Source: Gonapodya prolifera JEL478
Lineage: Eukaryota; Monoblepharomycota; Monoblepharidomycetes; Monoblepharidales; Gonapodyaceae
Reading direction: 5' to 3'
Length of the DNA stretch: 64,000 nt
Assembly (NCBI GenBank): GCA_001574975.1
Contig: KQ965742.1
Coordinates: 525,955 to 589,954, forward strand
The notes under the pieces: generated by a model
The model's input: only the letters and a program-made list of their open reading frames with translations
What the model was told of the DNA's origin: nothing
The model's database searches: none
Program-made: the position numbers and the translations under genes
Shown here: positions 20,920 through 32,054 of the stretch, in pieces
How positions within the stretch are numbered: position 1 is the stretch's first letter
Layout: each line of letters starts with the position of its first letter

Positions 20920-23292
20920 TCAGAATCGCGCCTTCGGGTCCTCCTCAAAACTATCGTCGTCATCGTCAACATACGCCCCAACAAGCCCCATCTTGTTTTT
21001 CTTTTCATCCTCGTCTGTTGTTGCGTGTGTCACCAGCGAAGCAATGTCGTGCAGAGCATTTGGGTTTGTCGGAGTGACGCCCCGGTCTGGAAGGTAGCCG
21101 TAGAATGTGTTCTGTGACCGGAGGTCTTGGCCCGACGAAGACGATGACAGCGTGGACCGACGCCCGAGTCTTGGACGAGACGACCCGGGGACCCTGTGTA
21201 GGAACAACATCTTTCAGTCCCTATATCCGCACGATGAAAAGAGGTGATATGCAGACGAACCATGTTCCGCCACCCGAAACCAGATATTTCCTGCTCCATT
21301 CGCTGGGTGTCATTTTGGTGGGGAACGACTCGCCATCAGGTGCGCGCTCCATGTTGGGCTCCGTCATCTGCATGAGTGCGGCTTTTTGAAGGTAAAATTT
21401 AGCGACGCCGTTTCAGAAGTGGGTCATACAAAGACACAACATACCAGGATTGAAAGTGGCTGTTACGGGACTTCCAACAATGGGTCCTCCTGTCACGGCA
21501 CCGGTACCCGTTGCCGCCGCCAAGCTCGGGTAGCTCGAAGGGATCACGGTGGGACTCTGCGGGGTGAACCCTGACAATGGCCCAAAGGAACTCGCCGAGC
21601 CAGACCTCTGGAGCGAAGGAATCGAGACGCCGACACCCACACCCAGTGACGGACGTCTGGCAGTGTACGGGGGAGGAGGAATTCCAGAGGGGGCGGGCTT
21701 GGGTGACGGAGGTGGGGACGCCACAGCTGCCTCGTCAACCTGGGGTGAGGACTGGGGCCGTTCCTGGGCGATGATGGTTTCAAAGTGCAGTCGCATCTCC
21801 ACAAAGTATTCGCGAAGAGGAATCGCGCGCCGGCCCGTCCAGCCTTTGACTTCCGGGCTGATATAGTTCCACTCCCCACGCGCAATCGTCTCAAAGTGTC
21901 CGCAGATCGTCTCCACTTCGCGCGGGGTGCGTGCGATGCCCGTGGCGAACAGGACTTTGGCGAAGTCGGCCAGCGGGATGGCGGCGAAGCGCACGGGGTG
22001 GGACATGCCCGTCGAAATTTGTGAGACGAGCTGAACACCCGAAAGAAGGTCGGGTCCTGTCAGCTCTGCGAGTTTCATTCGCCAAGTTGCCGAGGATGCG
22101 AGTTCAATTTTCGTATAGGCGACACCAAGAATCGGCATGCCACTCACCGAGCGCCTTGTTCATGTGAATAGACGGGTACTCCAAGAAAAGCTTCCCGGCC
22201 ACAACCGCCATGTCTCTGACCTGTTGTAGCATACGACCGTGAACGTGAGCTTCTCGGCCAAGGTTTTCAACCAGTGTCACTCCCGCTCAACTCACATCCA
22301 GAGGTGCGAATGCGCCATCTCTCACTGGCAGTTTCACCGCCCCGATTCCGAGTCCCGAGTCCGCACATGCGTCCCTCACCGCCCTTTCCACAAGGGGCAC
22401 GAGCGAGTGATGGAAGGGTGCGCACCTCAGGACGGTGTAGGGAATCGCCGCGCGTCCCACAAGGCGCTCCAGTTCCCGTGATTCCTTTTGGAACAGAAAC
22501 TCGGGGGTGGTTTGGGAGATGCTGCTGGTGCCGCTCGGGCGGCGCGAGGGGAGGGTCGAGAGAAGGACGAGGTACCGCACGCGACGGTGCCGGAGCGCGG
22601 CGTCGAGAAGGGTAGAGAGGTACTGGACCCGAGAGTTGGATTGGACAGGAACTAGCGATGGTGTTGGTATTGAGCTGATCTGGAAAACGGCGAAACGGGT
22701 GCCTGAAGTCCGTTCAGCTCCACTCACCAATGAAAAGGTAGTCAATTGGTCCAAGACGATGGAACGCGTCATCAATAGTATCGGGGTGGTCGTAGTCACT
22801 GGGAGTCACGCACAAGGCGGGGATTAGCACCTTCCTCACGCAAGGTGTACCCGGCAGCTTTTATTACATGTGCACAGCCTTCTCCACCAGCTTCAGGTTT
22901 TGAAGGACGTGGGCCTTGGACACCTGGTTGTAGCCGGCAATAATTCGCAAGGGAAGGCCCTTCTCTGCGACTGGGACCGATGGAGTGGCCGTGGCATCCG
23001 ATGCTTCCTTGGCCGACGTCGCGGTGACAGTCACGTTGGTTGTGGAGAGCACAGCAGTTGCAGCGGCGGGTCCGGCTGTCCCGACAAGTTTGGATAATCC
23101 TGAAAGTCCAGATAGGTTCGGAAGAGGCCGAGCTCCGGTGGTGGAGCTTGCAGCTGACGATGTTTGGATCGGAGCTTGGTGCGCGTTCGCAAAGGCAAGT
23201 GCCTCGGCAGAGTGCAGCCAGTGAAGAAGCGCAAGGCCGGTGTGTGAAGTACTGCCGGCGACAAAGAGAGTCGGTGGCCGAGACGCGTCCAT
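20920..23292 (-). CDS. NmrA-like NAD(P)-binding protein with long disordered C-terminus
   Basis: Atypical short-chain dehydrogenase/NmrA fold, likely a redox-sensing or regulatory dinucleotide binder. Exons on the minus strand: 23292-22868, 22798-22728, 22651-22296, 22220-22148, 22065-21445, 21381-21261 and 21193-20920, giving 646 residues. The N-terminal TLFVAGSTSHTGLALLHWL is a degenerate GxxGxxG nucleotide motif. Family landmarks are IDYDHPDTIDDAFHRLGPID, YLFIVPVQSNSRVQYLSTLL, VRYLVLLST, PYTVLRCAPFHHSL, VRDMAVVAGKLFLE, ELTGPDLLSG and the GWTGR..PLREYFVEM tail. A ~65-residue Ala/Ser/Thr-rich insert sits before LPLRIIAGYNQ. The last ~220 residues are Pro/Ser-rich and end in an acidic DDDDDSFEEDPKARF. 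Standard NmrA proteins lack this extension. Confidence 0.82.
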
Positions 23293-23692
23293 TGGGAGAG
23301 ATAGCTATGTATGCTAGAGGAAAGGTTAGGGGGGAAGGAGTTAGAAGACAACGTTCAAGCCAAGGGGATCCGAACTCTCTCAACAGGTCCAAAGATTCAG
23401 TCGTATTCTTCCAGTAAAGTGTGTTTCCTTGTCGCTCCGGGCTTCTTCTCTTGGCATCCACCAAGTTCACCATGGTTGACTTGTCGAGCCATTCGGCCTA
23501 ATCAATCATGCCGATATACGCACAGTTGTAATCAAGTGGTTGGTTTGTTGCGCGGTTCTCCAATCGATTCACAGAATTGATTGATGCTTTTCACCCAGGA
23601 AAAAAAAGAATAGGTGGTAGTTTGGGAGATTGAAAGCCGTGGCCCAACCTGGGGGAAAGAACTTCCTTTCAAACGCGGGACAGTGTGCTTGA
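23293..23692. promoter_or_regulatory. Divergent intergenic region (NmrA-like / ARP8)
   Basis: About 400 bases lie between the two start codons. No gene or repeat is visible; it presumably carries both promoters. Confidence 0.35.
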
Positions 23693-26600
23693 ATGACAAT
23701 CTCTGGAGCGAAAATGGATATCGATCTTCCGGTCCCCTTGGATTCCGACGTCACTACACCACATCTACCTTCAAATCGCCCACCGGACACCAAAACTAGT
23801 GTCTTACCTTCGGCTCCATCAATGGCCATAGAACCAGCCCACTGGGACTCTCAATTGCATTGGAGACCGCCAGATGTGCTCGCTCAGGAACCGCTTGGCC
23901 GGCGACCCCCTTCCTTTCCATCTTCCCATACCCTTTCAGGATCTGATTTTACGACTATCGGTAAAACATCCCAATCAAGTGGGCGACGTGGCCAAGGCAT
24001 CAGTTTGAAACGTTCCAGCGAACCTGCCTACCCACGAATCACATCCATTCCCCCCGCCCCGCAGATTGCATTACCAAAAAGTCACAACTCTACATTCATG
24101 AAAGGTGCTATAGCAGGAAATGCCGGTGGTGTTGGGACATATCTGGTGGTTTCGGAGCGAGAGAGGGAAAGGTCCCGCGCCTACCGACTTGGAACTGTAC
24201 TAGGAGTAAGTGACGACACGACGACTGTTCCAACGCCCGGAGATTCCGAAGGAGAGGTGAGCACAAGTCCCCGAGCGTCCTAAGGAACCCGAAAACCACT
24301 TACGTACCACAGTTCACCCTTGTGTTCCACCCCGGCTCCCGCTTCCTTCGCGTTGGGCGTGCAGAAGACGGCATTCCAAAAGTCATCCATCATTTCATCG
24401 CACGGCGTATTGACGCAAAGGGCTTATTGACCTCACTCCGGAAGACGCACGGACGGGAGGGTCTAGTGGATATCTCCATCGAGGAACTTTCCAAAATGGT
24501 CGGATGGTCGGAAGGTTGGGAGGACGAGGGCGAAGGTTGGCATGCGGATGGAGTCATGGCTGGATGGAAGGCGGAGTCGGCCAATAGGGAGACGACAGAG
24601 CCCGTTGACGAAAAAACGAACGGCGGAACCTCCATAAATAGTGTGAGGTCCGATCCCATGGAAGTGGATTCAGGTCCCAAAAGTGCCTCGCCCACCTCGC
24701 CCACCTCTCCAACGTCTCCCATTGAGAAGTTGGACGACCACAATCCGGAATTCCCCACTCTCGCCGTTGACATGCCTTCATACGACCCCATTCTCTCCGA
24801 ACTTCACACACACCTCCGCAACCGAGTCCGTGACCTTCGTGCGTCAGGGGTACAGGGGGCACAGGAGAAAGTGACCGCCGCGAACGCTAAGGCAGTGGAT
24901 GACTTCACGAGGATTGCGGAGCTTAGTGACCGCAGAGCAGTCGCTTGGACGCCGTGGGGTATTGGAATTAATGACGATGGGACCGTTGTGGGAGAGCGAC
25001 AGGCAGTGGGCGCCAAGTACCCAGGGTCTTCAAGTGAACGGGGAGATCCACCAGATGTACTTGTCGGCATCGCGGCACTCAATCTCCCCCAATTCTCCTT
25101 ACCGCGCCACAGGGACGCCGCGTTTCAAGCTCTCTATGTCGCACTTACCTCGGAAAATCCCGAGGACCGTCTCGCAGGTGTTCCGCCAATCTACGTACTA
25201 AGACGTCCCGTTCGACATGGTACGCTAAATGCTACATCGTACAGCAGCTTGGCCCACCTCCAAGCCGACATCGACTTTATTTGGCGCCATGCCGTCAAGC
25301 AACTCGACTCTCGCATCAGCAAGATCCGGGAATACAACGCCGTCATTGTTGTTCCCGACAAGTGCGACAAGCTTTACGTGCAGACCGTCATCAGCGTTGC
25401 CACGAATATGGGTTTTTCGGGGATTCTCTGTGTCCAGGAGAGTGCAGCAGCATGCTTTGGGGCTGGATTTGGAAGTGAGACCTGTCTCGTGGACATTGGA
25501 GCGGAAAAAACCTCGGTTAGTTGTGTGGAGGAAGGCACGGTTATCGCAAGCTCAAGGTGAGTGCATTGGGTCAGTCTTGACACTAAAGATATGATCACAA
25601 CTTGACATGTTAAGAATCAATTTGAAGTATGGTTCAGACGATGTGACCTGGTATCTGTCGCATCTCCTATGGGCTTCGCATTTCCCTTATCGCGCCTTCG
25701 ATCCCCGCCGCTCCCTCTCGGACTTCCTTCACGTTGTCGAGCAAGTGAAAGAGACATATGTGAATATGGATTTCGGTGAACTCATTTCAACACGCAATAT
25801 GAGTGTGGAAGTTCGTTCACCTGGACGAGAAGCCAGAGTTTGGACTGTTCGATGGTGGGATGAGGGAATTTTGTCGGTGATGGTGAGATCGGGTCTCGTG
25901 CTTTTGGTTCTGTGATTGCACGGGACTCATTTTGGAAGGGAAGATTTTCTTCTACCCAAACATTATCAATCATCGCAAGAAGCTGCGAGGACTCCTGTAC
26001 CCTCGGTACTTCTCAAGCACGCCGTTTACGCTCACTCGCGCGGATGACCAACGCTTTGCAGTTTTACCACACTTACCACCACCGTCGGTCGATATCGTCA
26101 GTCTCGATGAATGGATTTTAGGTGTTGATAAATATCCACCTGGAACTCCGCAAACATTGGAGGAGGTACTGATGCAAGTGAGAGATGCATACTCGCGATC
26201 TAAAAAGCGAAGGATTTCCACAAAGAGAACAGACAGTGATACGGGGAACCTCAACCTCGGTGAAAATGATCCAAAAAGTTTCGATGCAGTAAAGAATGAG
26301 AATGACGCAGATGGGGGAGCCTCCGAGGACATTAAAACACCAGAGTCGCCGAAAAGCAACGGCCCCGCACACCCACATGTTTCACCAAAACAAATCGATT
26401 TTCTCATAGAAGCACAGGGTCCACTGGATTTGGCAATCGCGCAGAGTTTGCTTTACTACTACAATACTGTCGCAAAAACAAATGCATCGGGAGACAGTAC
26501 TTACATACCCGATCCCACATTGGCGGCAAAGGTGGACATGCCCGCAGCGCAACCTCTCTCTGGTGAATCAGCCATCCCGCTACATCCGGTTGCTGACGAA

Positions 26601-27465
26601 AAATTGCGGCAAATGGCTTCAACAGTACTTCTCGCTGGTGACGGCACTCAGATCTCGCACCTTTCCGACACTATTCAGGAACGCGTTCAGCTGCGACTCA
26701 ATGAGTTGATCGCAGTACATGCACCGCATTTGTACTGGGGTGTTCCCTTACTCAAGCAAGAAGACTGGGACCGGGAGCAACAGCGACTCCAAGCCAGCAT
26801 TGCCGGAGAAAGTAAAGGTGGAAGCGTCAAAGAAGGAGTTGCTGCCCAGTCCTCCAGCGAAATTGAATCCCAGGGTGCCTCTTCGAAAGACGCCACTACG
26901 TCTTCGCTCAACATTTCTGACATCAAGACACCATCGGGTGTCGAACATGTTGATTCCTTATCGGGATCTGCGACCTCACGACCACATGCACGCGGAAAAG
27001 AAAGAGGTCGTTCCCGAGGGCGATCGGGTAAGGATTCGGGCCGCGGGAGCACCGGTGGAAACCGGTCGTCAAAATCAAGCGCTTCTGGGGCAGCATCGAA
27101 ACCTCCAGTCATTCTTGGCCCCCCAAAAGTCATAATTATATACCCACCGCCGAGAGAAATACCACCAGGGCAGCTGATATGGAAGGGTGCGTCAGTGTTG
27201 GCAAGACTTGATGTCGCAAGAGAGATGTGGGTTGGTCGGAGCGAACTTGAGAAGGCAGGAGTTGCGAAAATCTCCCAGGTAAGTGGGTTAGCACATCCCA
27301 AGCGTCGAAACTACTGACATTGCATACTTCAACCTTGCTCTGCTCTGCTTCTGTGGACCGTCCCATTGTGATCAGACGAAATGGGGTGAGAATTCCTTTT
27401 TGGACTACTGTTTAAAACGTAGCACTAATCTCCTCTCGAAAGGCATACCCTGGGACCCTCAATGA
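23693..27465 (+). CDS. ARP8: Actin-related protein 8 (INO80 chromatin-remodelling subunit)
   Basis: Nuclear actin-related protein that, in yeast, helps INO80 bind nucleosomes and linker DNA. Exons: 23693-24256, 24313-25556, 25615-25882, 25944-27278, 27376-27385 and 27443-27465, giving 1,147 residues, longer than typical Arp8 because of a disordered N-terminus and inserts. Arp8-like actin-fold segments include FTLVFHPGSRFLRVGRA, KVIHHFIARR, YNAVIVVPDKCDKLYVQTVI, GFSGILCVQESAAACFGAGF, ETCLVDIGAEKTSVSCVEEG, KYGSDDVTWYLSHLL, PLDLAIAQSLLYY and WKGASVLARLDVAREMWVGR. Exon 5 is a 10-nt microexon (T-K-W plus one base). Two acceptors are AAG. A Ser/Gly/Arg-rich loop (KERGRSRGRSGKDSGRG) lies near the C-terminus. 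Confidence 0.88.
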
Positions 27466-27545
27466 TCGTTACATCAATACAATCAAAGCATGCGAACTGG
27501 CAATTTTGTTTTCCATGGTCGTTGTTTTGCTCTCTGTACATAAGT

Positions 27546-30500
27546 TTATAATTTAGATTTTGATGTTGCCTTCGCCTGTTCCCACAGTCCTGCGACCTCC
27601 TTCTTCAGGATGCCTTTCTGAACTTTCCCGTTCGCGTTCCTGAAGGAGAAAAGATTATGCATCATTGTCAAAACGCTCTTCGAGCTCCACCAACCGAGGA
27701 ATTTCTTCGTTCTGGATGTGCACGAAAACCGGAATTTTAAACGCGGCAATCTTGGGTCGAATATGGCTGATCACATCAGCAGGAGTGAGGTTCGGGTGGC
27801 TAGGTTTTTGAACGATGATTGCTGCTGGTTCCTCTCCCAAAATCCTGTCAGATCGTGGTTAGAAAACCATCACATATATGTAGAAAACCATCCCATAAAT
27901 GATTGGAGTTGCGTTCACCTGTGCGGAACTCCGACAATCTACAAGATTTGCGCATTAGAAATTATCACGAAATAATGAGGAGTCATATCTCACCGTGCAA
28001 TCGAGGACTCCACTGAAAATAGAAGCAGTACCAAAATAACGTGAGCCCATTGAAAAAACGATGCGAGAGTAGGCGACTTTGATCTCACGGGTGGGTGAAT
28101 ATGGCGTCTTCAATTTCTTGGCAGTAGATGTTTTCACCGCCACGGATGAGCTATACGGCCAGGTGTGTCGATCGTCAGCTCTTGATGCCAAAATTGCGTC
28201 ACGACACTACTAACCATGTCTTTGATACGGTCCTGCGCATGAATCGATCCGATCACAGATATGCTTACGGGGCTCAATGGAATAATGCTCACCTTGATGT
28301 AGATATATCCCGTCTTTGGATCAATATATCCAACTACAATCGGAGAAGCATGAGGGAGAATTCCGTCAACGTTGAAGACTGACGTACTAACCATCACCCG
28401 TCTTGTAGAACCCATTAGGCAAGAATGCCTGCTTGGTAGCCTCCGGGTTCCTCCAGTATCCTTTGATGATGTTGACCCCACGAATAAGAAACTCCCCAAT
28501 CTCCCCCTTTGGAAGCTCCCGTAATGTTTCAGGGTCTAAACGCAAAATTTCAGCCCAGATGCGCCAACACTATCGGCAAGATCGAAGCCTACCACAAACA
28601 ATAATTTCGTTGAGTGGATGGGGGATGCCGGCAGAGTCGGGGTAGTTGATGAAGTCCATACCAGAGATGGTGGTAGCCAGGGGGCTTGCTTCAGTCATAC
28701 CCCACGCCTGGAGTACAAAGTGCAAAGTAGTTAAAAATCAGTTCCCGAAAACTCATTGATGGAATTTACCGTGCCGGGTGATCCTTTGAAAACTTTTGCA
28801 AAGTTAAGCGCCAGTCCTGGGTGTGAGGGGGCGCCACCAAATGATGCCTAGGTGGAGACACCTCCTTCAAGCAACGAAAGTTGTGAGGGGGGACTTGAGG
28901 GGACTCACCCCCATAAAGCTGCTGAGGTCTCTTTTGCCACTCTTGGCATCAGGGTGTTCGACAAGCATCATAATCATTGAGGGAACGCCACCCATTATGT
29001 TGACACGCTCTTTCTCGATGATACGCAAAGTATCGGCAGGCTCAAACTGTAACAACCCGAGGAATACGTTCAAAATCAAGTCGAGCATCAACGATAAACA
29101 CAGAGTTCGCACCTTGTAGGCAATCACGAGTTTTCCACCGTTGAGCGTCGTTGAACCCAAGATCGACACGGCCGTCACATGAAAGAGAGGCACCACCAGA
29201 AGATTCGCAGTTTGTGGAACATCCGGGCCAAGTGGTTGGGGTGGGACTGGGAGATTTGCTCGCACTGAAAAGATGATGTCATAGATGATTGGAGGCACAT
29301 TAAATTGCGACCACGCTGGCGCAGGACTCACTGCAACCGCGAATGGTGCTAAACATCGCGACCCATTGATTCGTGATGAAGTTGCGATGAGATCCGAGAG
29401 CTGCCTTTGGACGACCAGTGGTACCACTGGAACAAACGGAATCAACGTTTGTCGAAACAGCAACTCCTCGCTCCTCAACAATCACGAACGAACCTAGTGA
29501 AGAGAACTGTTGCCATAGAGTTAAATGACTTGAGTTATGCTGGGCCGGGCTCAACTCTCAACACTCACTTGTGCAGTTATCATCTGGAAGTATTTCCACC
29601 GGTGCAAGGTGGGTTTTGTCCTTCGCGGAAGAGCGCTTTCCGAGCACACTCTCCCAAGAAACTGTCCCGGGGTACCCACCACGGCGTGGACCCGTTTGAG
29701 AGGACGACGCTCGTGCAAGAATGAACTCGGAAACGCCTCCACGTTTGAGGTCAGGAATGCGGGGCGCGAGACGGTCGTACCGCTCGGAGTCCTTTCAGAT
29801 CTCTATGAGTTACATTCAAAAAGGCCGAAGCGATCAATGGCGCTCACAATAATTGCGACTTTGACATCCGCAAGAGTGATACAGTAGGCAAGCTCGTCGG
29901 TCACTGCAGGCGAACAGAAAATGGTCCAGTTGTGAGAGAAAAGACGGCGATATTAATCTTGCAAAGCTGCTCTGTCTTACCTAGCCATGCGTTGACTGGA
30001 AGTGATGGAGTGATGATGAAATATAAACATTCGACACTGCACAAGAAGGAACAAGGCATTTCTTACCCATCGCGGGAATCGCCCCCAAACATTGGGCAGC
30101 CCAAAATGCGACGATCCACTCGCTGACCAGATGATCGAATTGTGTAGGAGGATTCGCAATCCAGCAGAAGCAGAAATTGAGTCGAAAGAGGGAGCAGAAA
30201 TGGAGTTAAAAGGAGACCATCACGCCATGAAACAAAAGTAACGACTACCCACGGATAATTCCTCATTGCGATTGCGATTCTGTCGCCTTTAGTAACACCG
30301 TAGTCTTTGCTCAGCGCATTTGCGAGAGATTTCACTTTCTCCGCCGTCTGGTTGTAAGTCCAGCGATCCTCGACCTTTGTGAAGGGGCATTCGTAGATGA
30401 GGTACTCGCGGGGGCCGTGCTTGGCTACAGCGTCTTCCCAGTACTGGCGCAGATTGCTGTGGAGAGTTGGCCGGTCTTTGAGCAAAGGCGACGCACCACC

Positions 30501-30715
30501 TCATCACTTGCTCATGGAGCTCCATTACACCAACCAACTAACCTGTAAGAGTTTTTGAACGTTCGGTGCCACAATATTTTGCCCGTGTGCCATTCAATCT
30601 GCTCGAATTGAGTCTCGCAGATTCCCCCGTCTTCTTCCATGATTGCTCTGTGGCACTCCTCCAAGCTTGGAAGCGATGCCGGTGCTGCGACTGCTGGTGC
30701 TGCGGAGTCTGCCAT
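27546..30715 (-). CDS. Peroxisomal acyl-CoA ligase (AMP-binding, 4CL-like), copy A of tandem pair
   Basis: Adenylates a carboxylic acid and transfers it to CoA. Many introns of ~50-90 nt. Start at ATG 30715 (MADSAAPAVAAP). In order: HSNLRQYWEDAVAKHGPREY, SLANALSKDYGVTKGDRIAI, AMRNYPEWIVAFWAAQCLGA, VTDELAYCITLADVKVAII, the P-loop SSGTTGRPKAALGSHRN (around 29379-29430), NLLVVPLFHVTAVSILG, FGGAPSHPGLALNFAK, AWGMTEASPLATTISGMD, FYKTGDG, DMVIRGGENIYCQEIEDAIF, and the catalytic-lysine region NANGKVQKGILKKEV. The protein ends TSKSKL, a PTS1 signal. The exact splice after exon 1 is uncertain. The next gene upstream is a close paralogue with matching intron positions. Substrate is not predictable from sequence. 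Confidence 0.88.
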
Positions 30716-32054
30716 CTCGGTTGTGGATGCGGATGTGCGCAAGGAAAGGGCTGGTGTGTTGAATGCTGTGTTTTCTCGGCGAAGAGTGGTCGTCGAAACC
30801 TGACCAGGGCCTCAAGGATGCCTTAACCTCAAGAGGAGAAGCGATCCTGTTCTCTGTTCTTCACATCTGTTGGCGCATCTGTTCCGGTCCGAGCGAAAAC
30901 AAACCCGCGAATGCTTCTGGGCATGAGTGTGCTGTGTGGGTTGGTCGGCTGGGCCAAAGTCGCTTACCCCAACCCCGCCCGCAATCCAAGACAACGAAGC
31001 CTGCGAGATGTACTCCCTGCCACTTGCCGGTAGTAGCTGACAAAACAAGAGTTGCCCTCTACCAAAAGCAAGAAGCACCTGTTCAGCTCAGTAAATACAA
31101 GTTCTGCGATCATGGATTTCGTGGCGTCCGAGTGGCAACTTCACGTCGAGGTGTTTTTCAATGGACGAGGCCTTTCAATCATATTCTGGTCCAAAGGGGA
31201 ATTCGACATTCAGGCAACCGTGCTTAAAATGCTCCTGCAATGCCGATGCTGAAAGGGTCGGCAAGTCGGCAATACCCGCTTCGGTTGCTATTGTTGCATC
31301 TCGTTCCCTCCAGACATTGTGTGATTTTGATCTAAAGGTGTGAAAACACTGACAGGAAGGTGGATGGGACGCTTGGTCGGACATCATTCTGTGAAAAAGA
31401 ACATGGGTTTGGGAAGGTCTTAGGTCTCCGACATGACTTTCTCAGGGATCCATTGGCTGTTGGATTGGACCTTCTTTTTTTATGATCTATTCTGATGACC
31501 TCTCGGCTTCTGTGTGCTTGTTCACAGTGCATGACAAAAACGTAGTTTCATAATTCATTGATCTCTCTCGCACCTTTCCTGTCATCTGAAACGAACCTCA
31601 AGTCGAAAGTCATCATCTCCTCGCCACCGTTGCTCGGCTCATCATACCGAACTTCTTGCTGCGAAAACGTATCCCGAATGGGCACTTGTACGGGTTTTTT
31701 GCCGAACAGAATGGCGAGATGGGGCGACGTTGATACAGATACTGGGCGTGCGTTGAAACGATCGAAGCCTCGGCCAGCATATGGCTAACAAGAATTATGC
31801 AGTCTGGTTTGAACAAAATGGACATTGTCGCGATGTTGTAAGAGAGATTTTGAATTAAAGTTATCCCAAATGAATGCGACGCCTAATGTACGTGAATTGC
31901 GGACAGGTGATCACATCGAGAAGTGCAGCCCAACATGCCGCTCCCGGCCCGAACTCGTTCCCCGTGTTCGTTTCATCCATACAATTAAAGAACGGCAGCC
32001 GACACTATTGTTTTCCACGTGCGTGTCATTCTTTTAGCTCTATGTACATAAGAT
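30716..32054. other. Intergenic region between the tandem acyl-CoA ligases
   Basis: About 1.3 kb with no recognised gene. Short frames on both strands lack family motifs. It holds the promoter of copy A and the 3' end of copy B. I see no transposon remnants that could explain the duplication. Confidence 0.4.

Noticed and set aside
22703-22727. A 25-nt 'intron' in the NmrA-like gene
   Set aside because: It keeps frame, but a 76-nt intron ending at 22652 also does and yields the family-like YLFIVPVQ junction.
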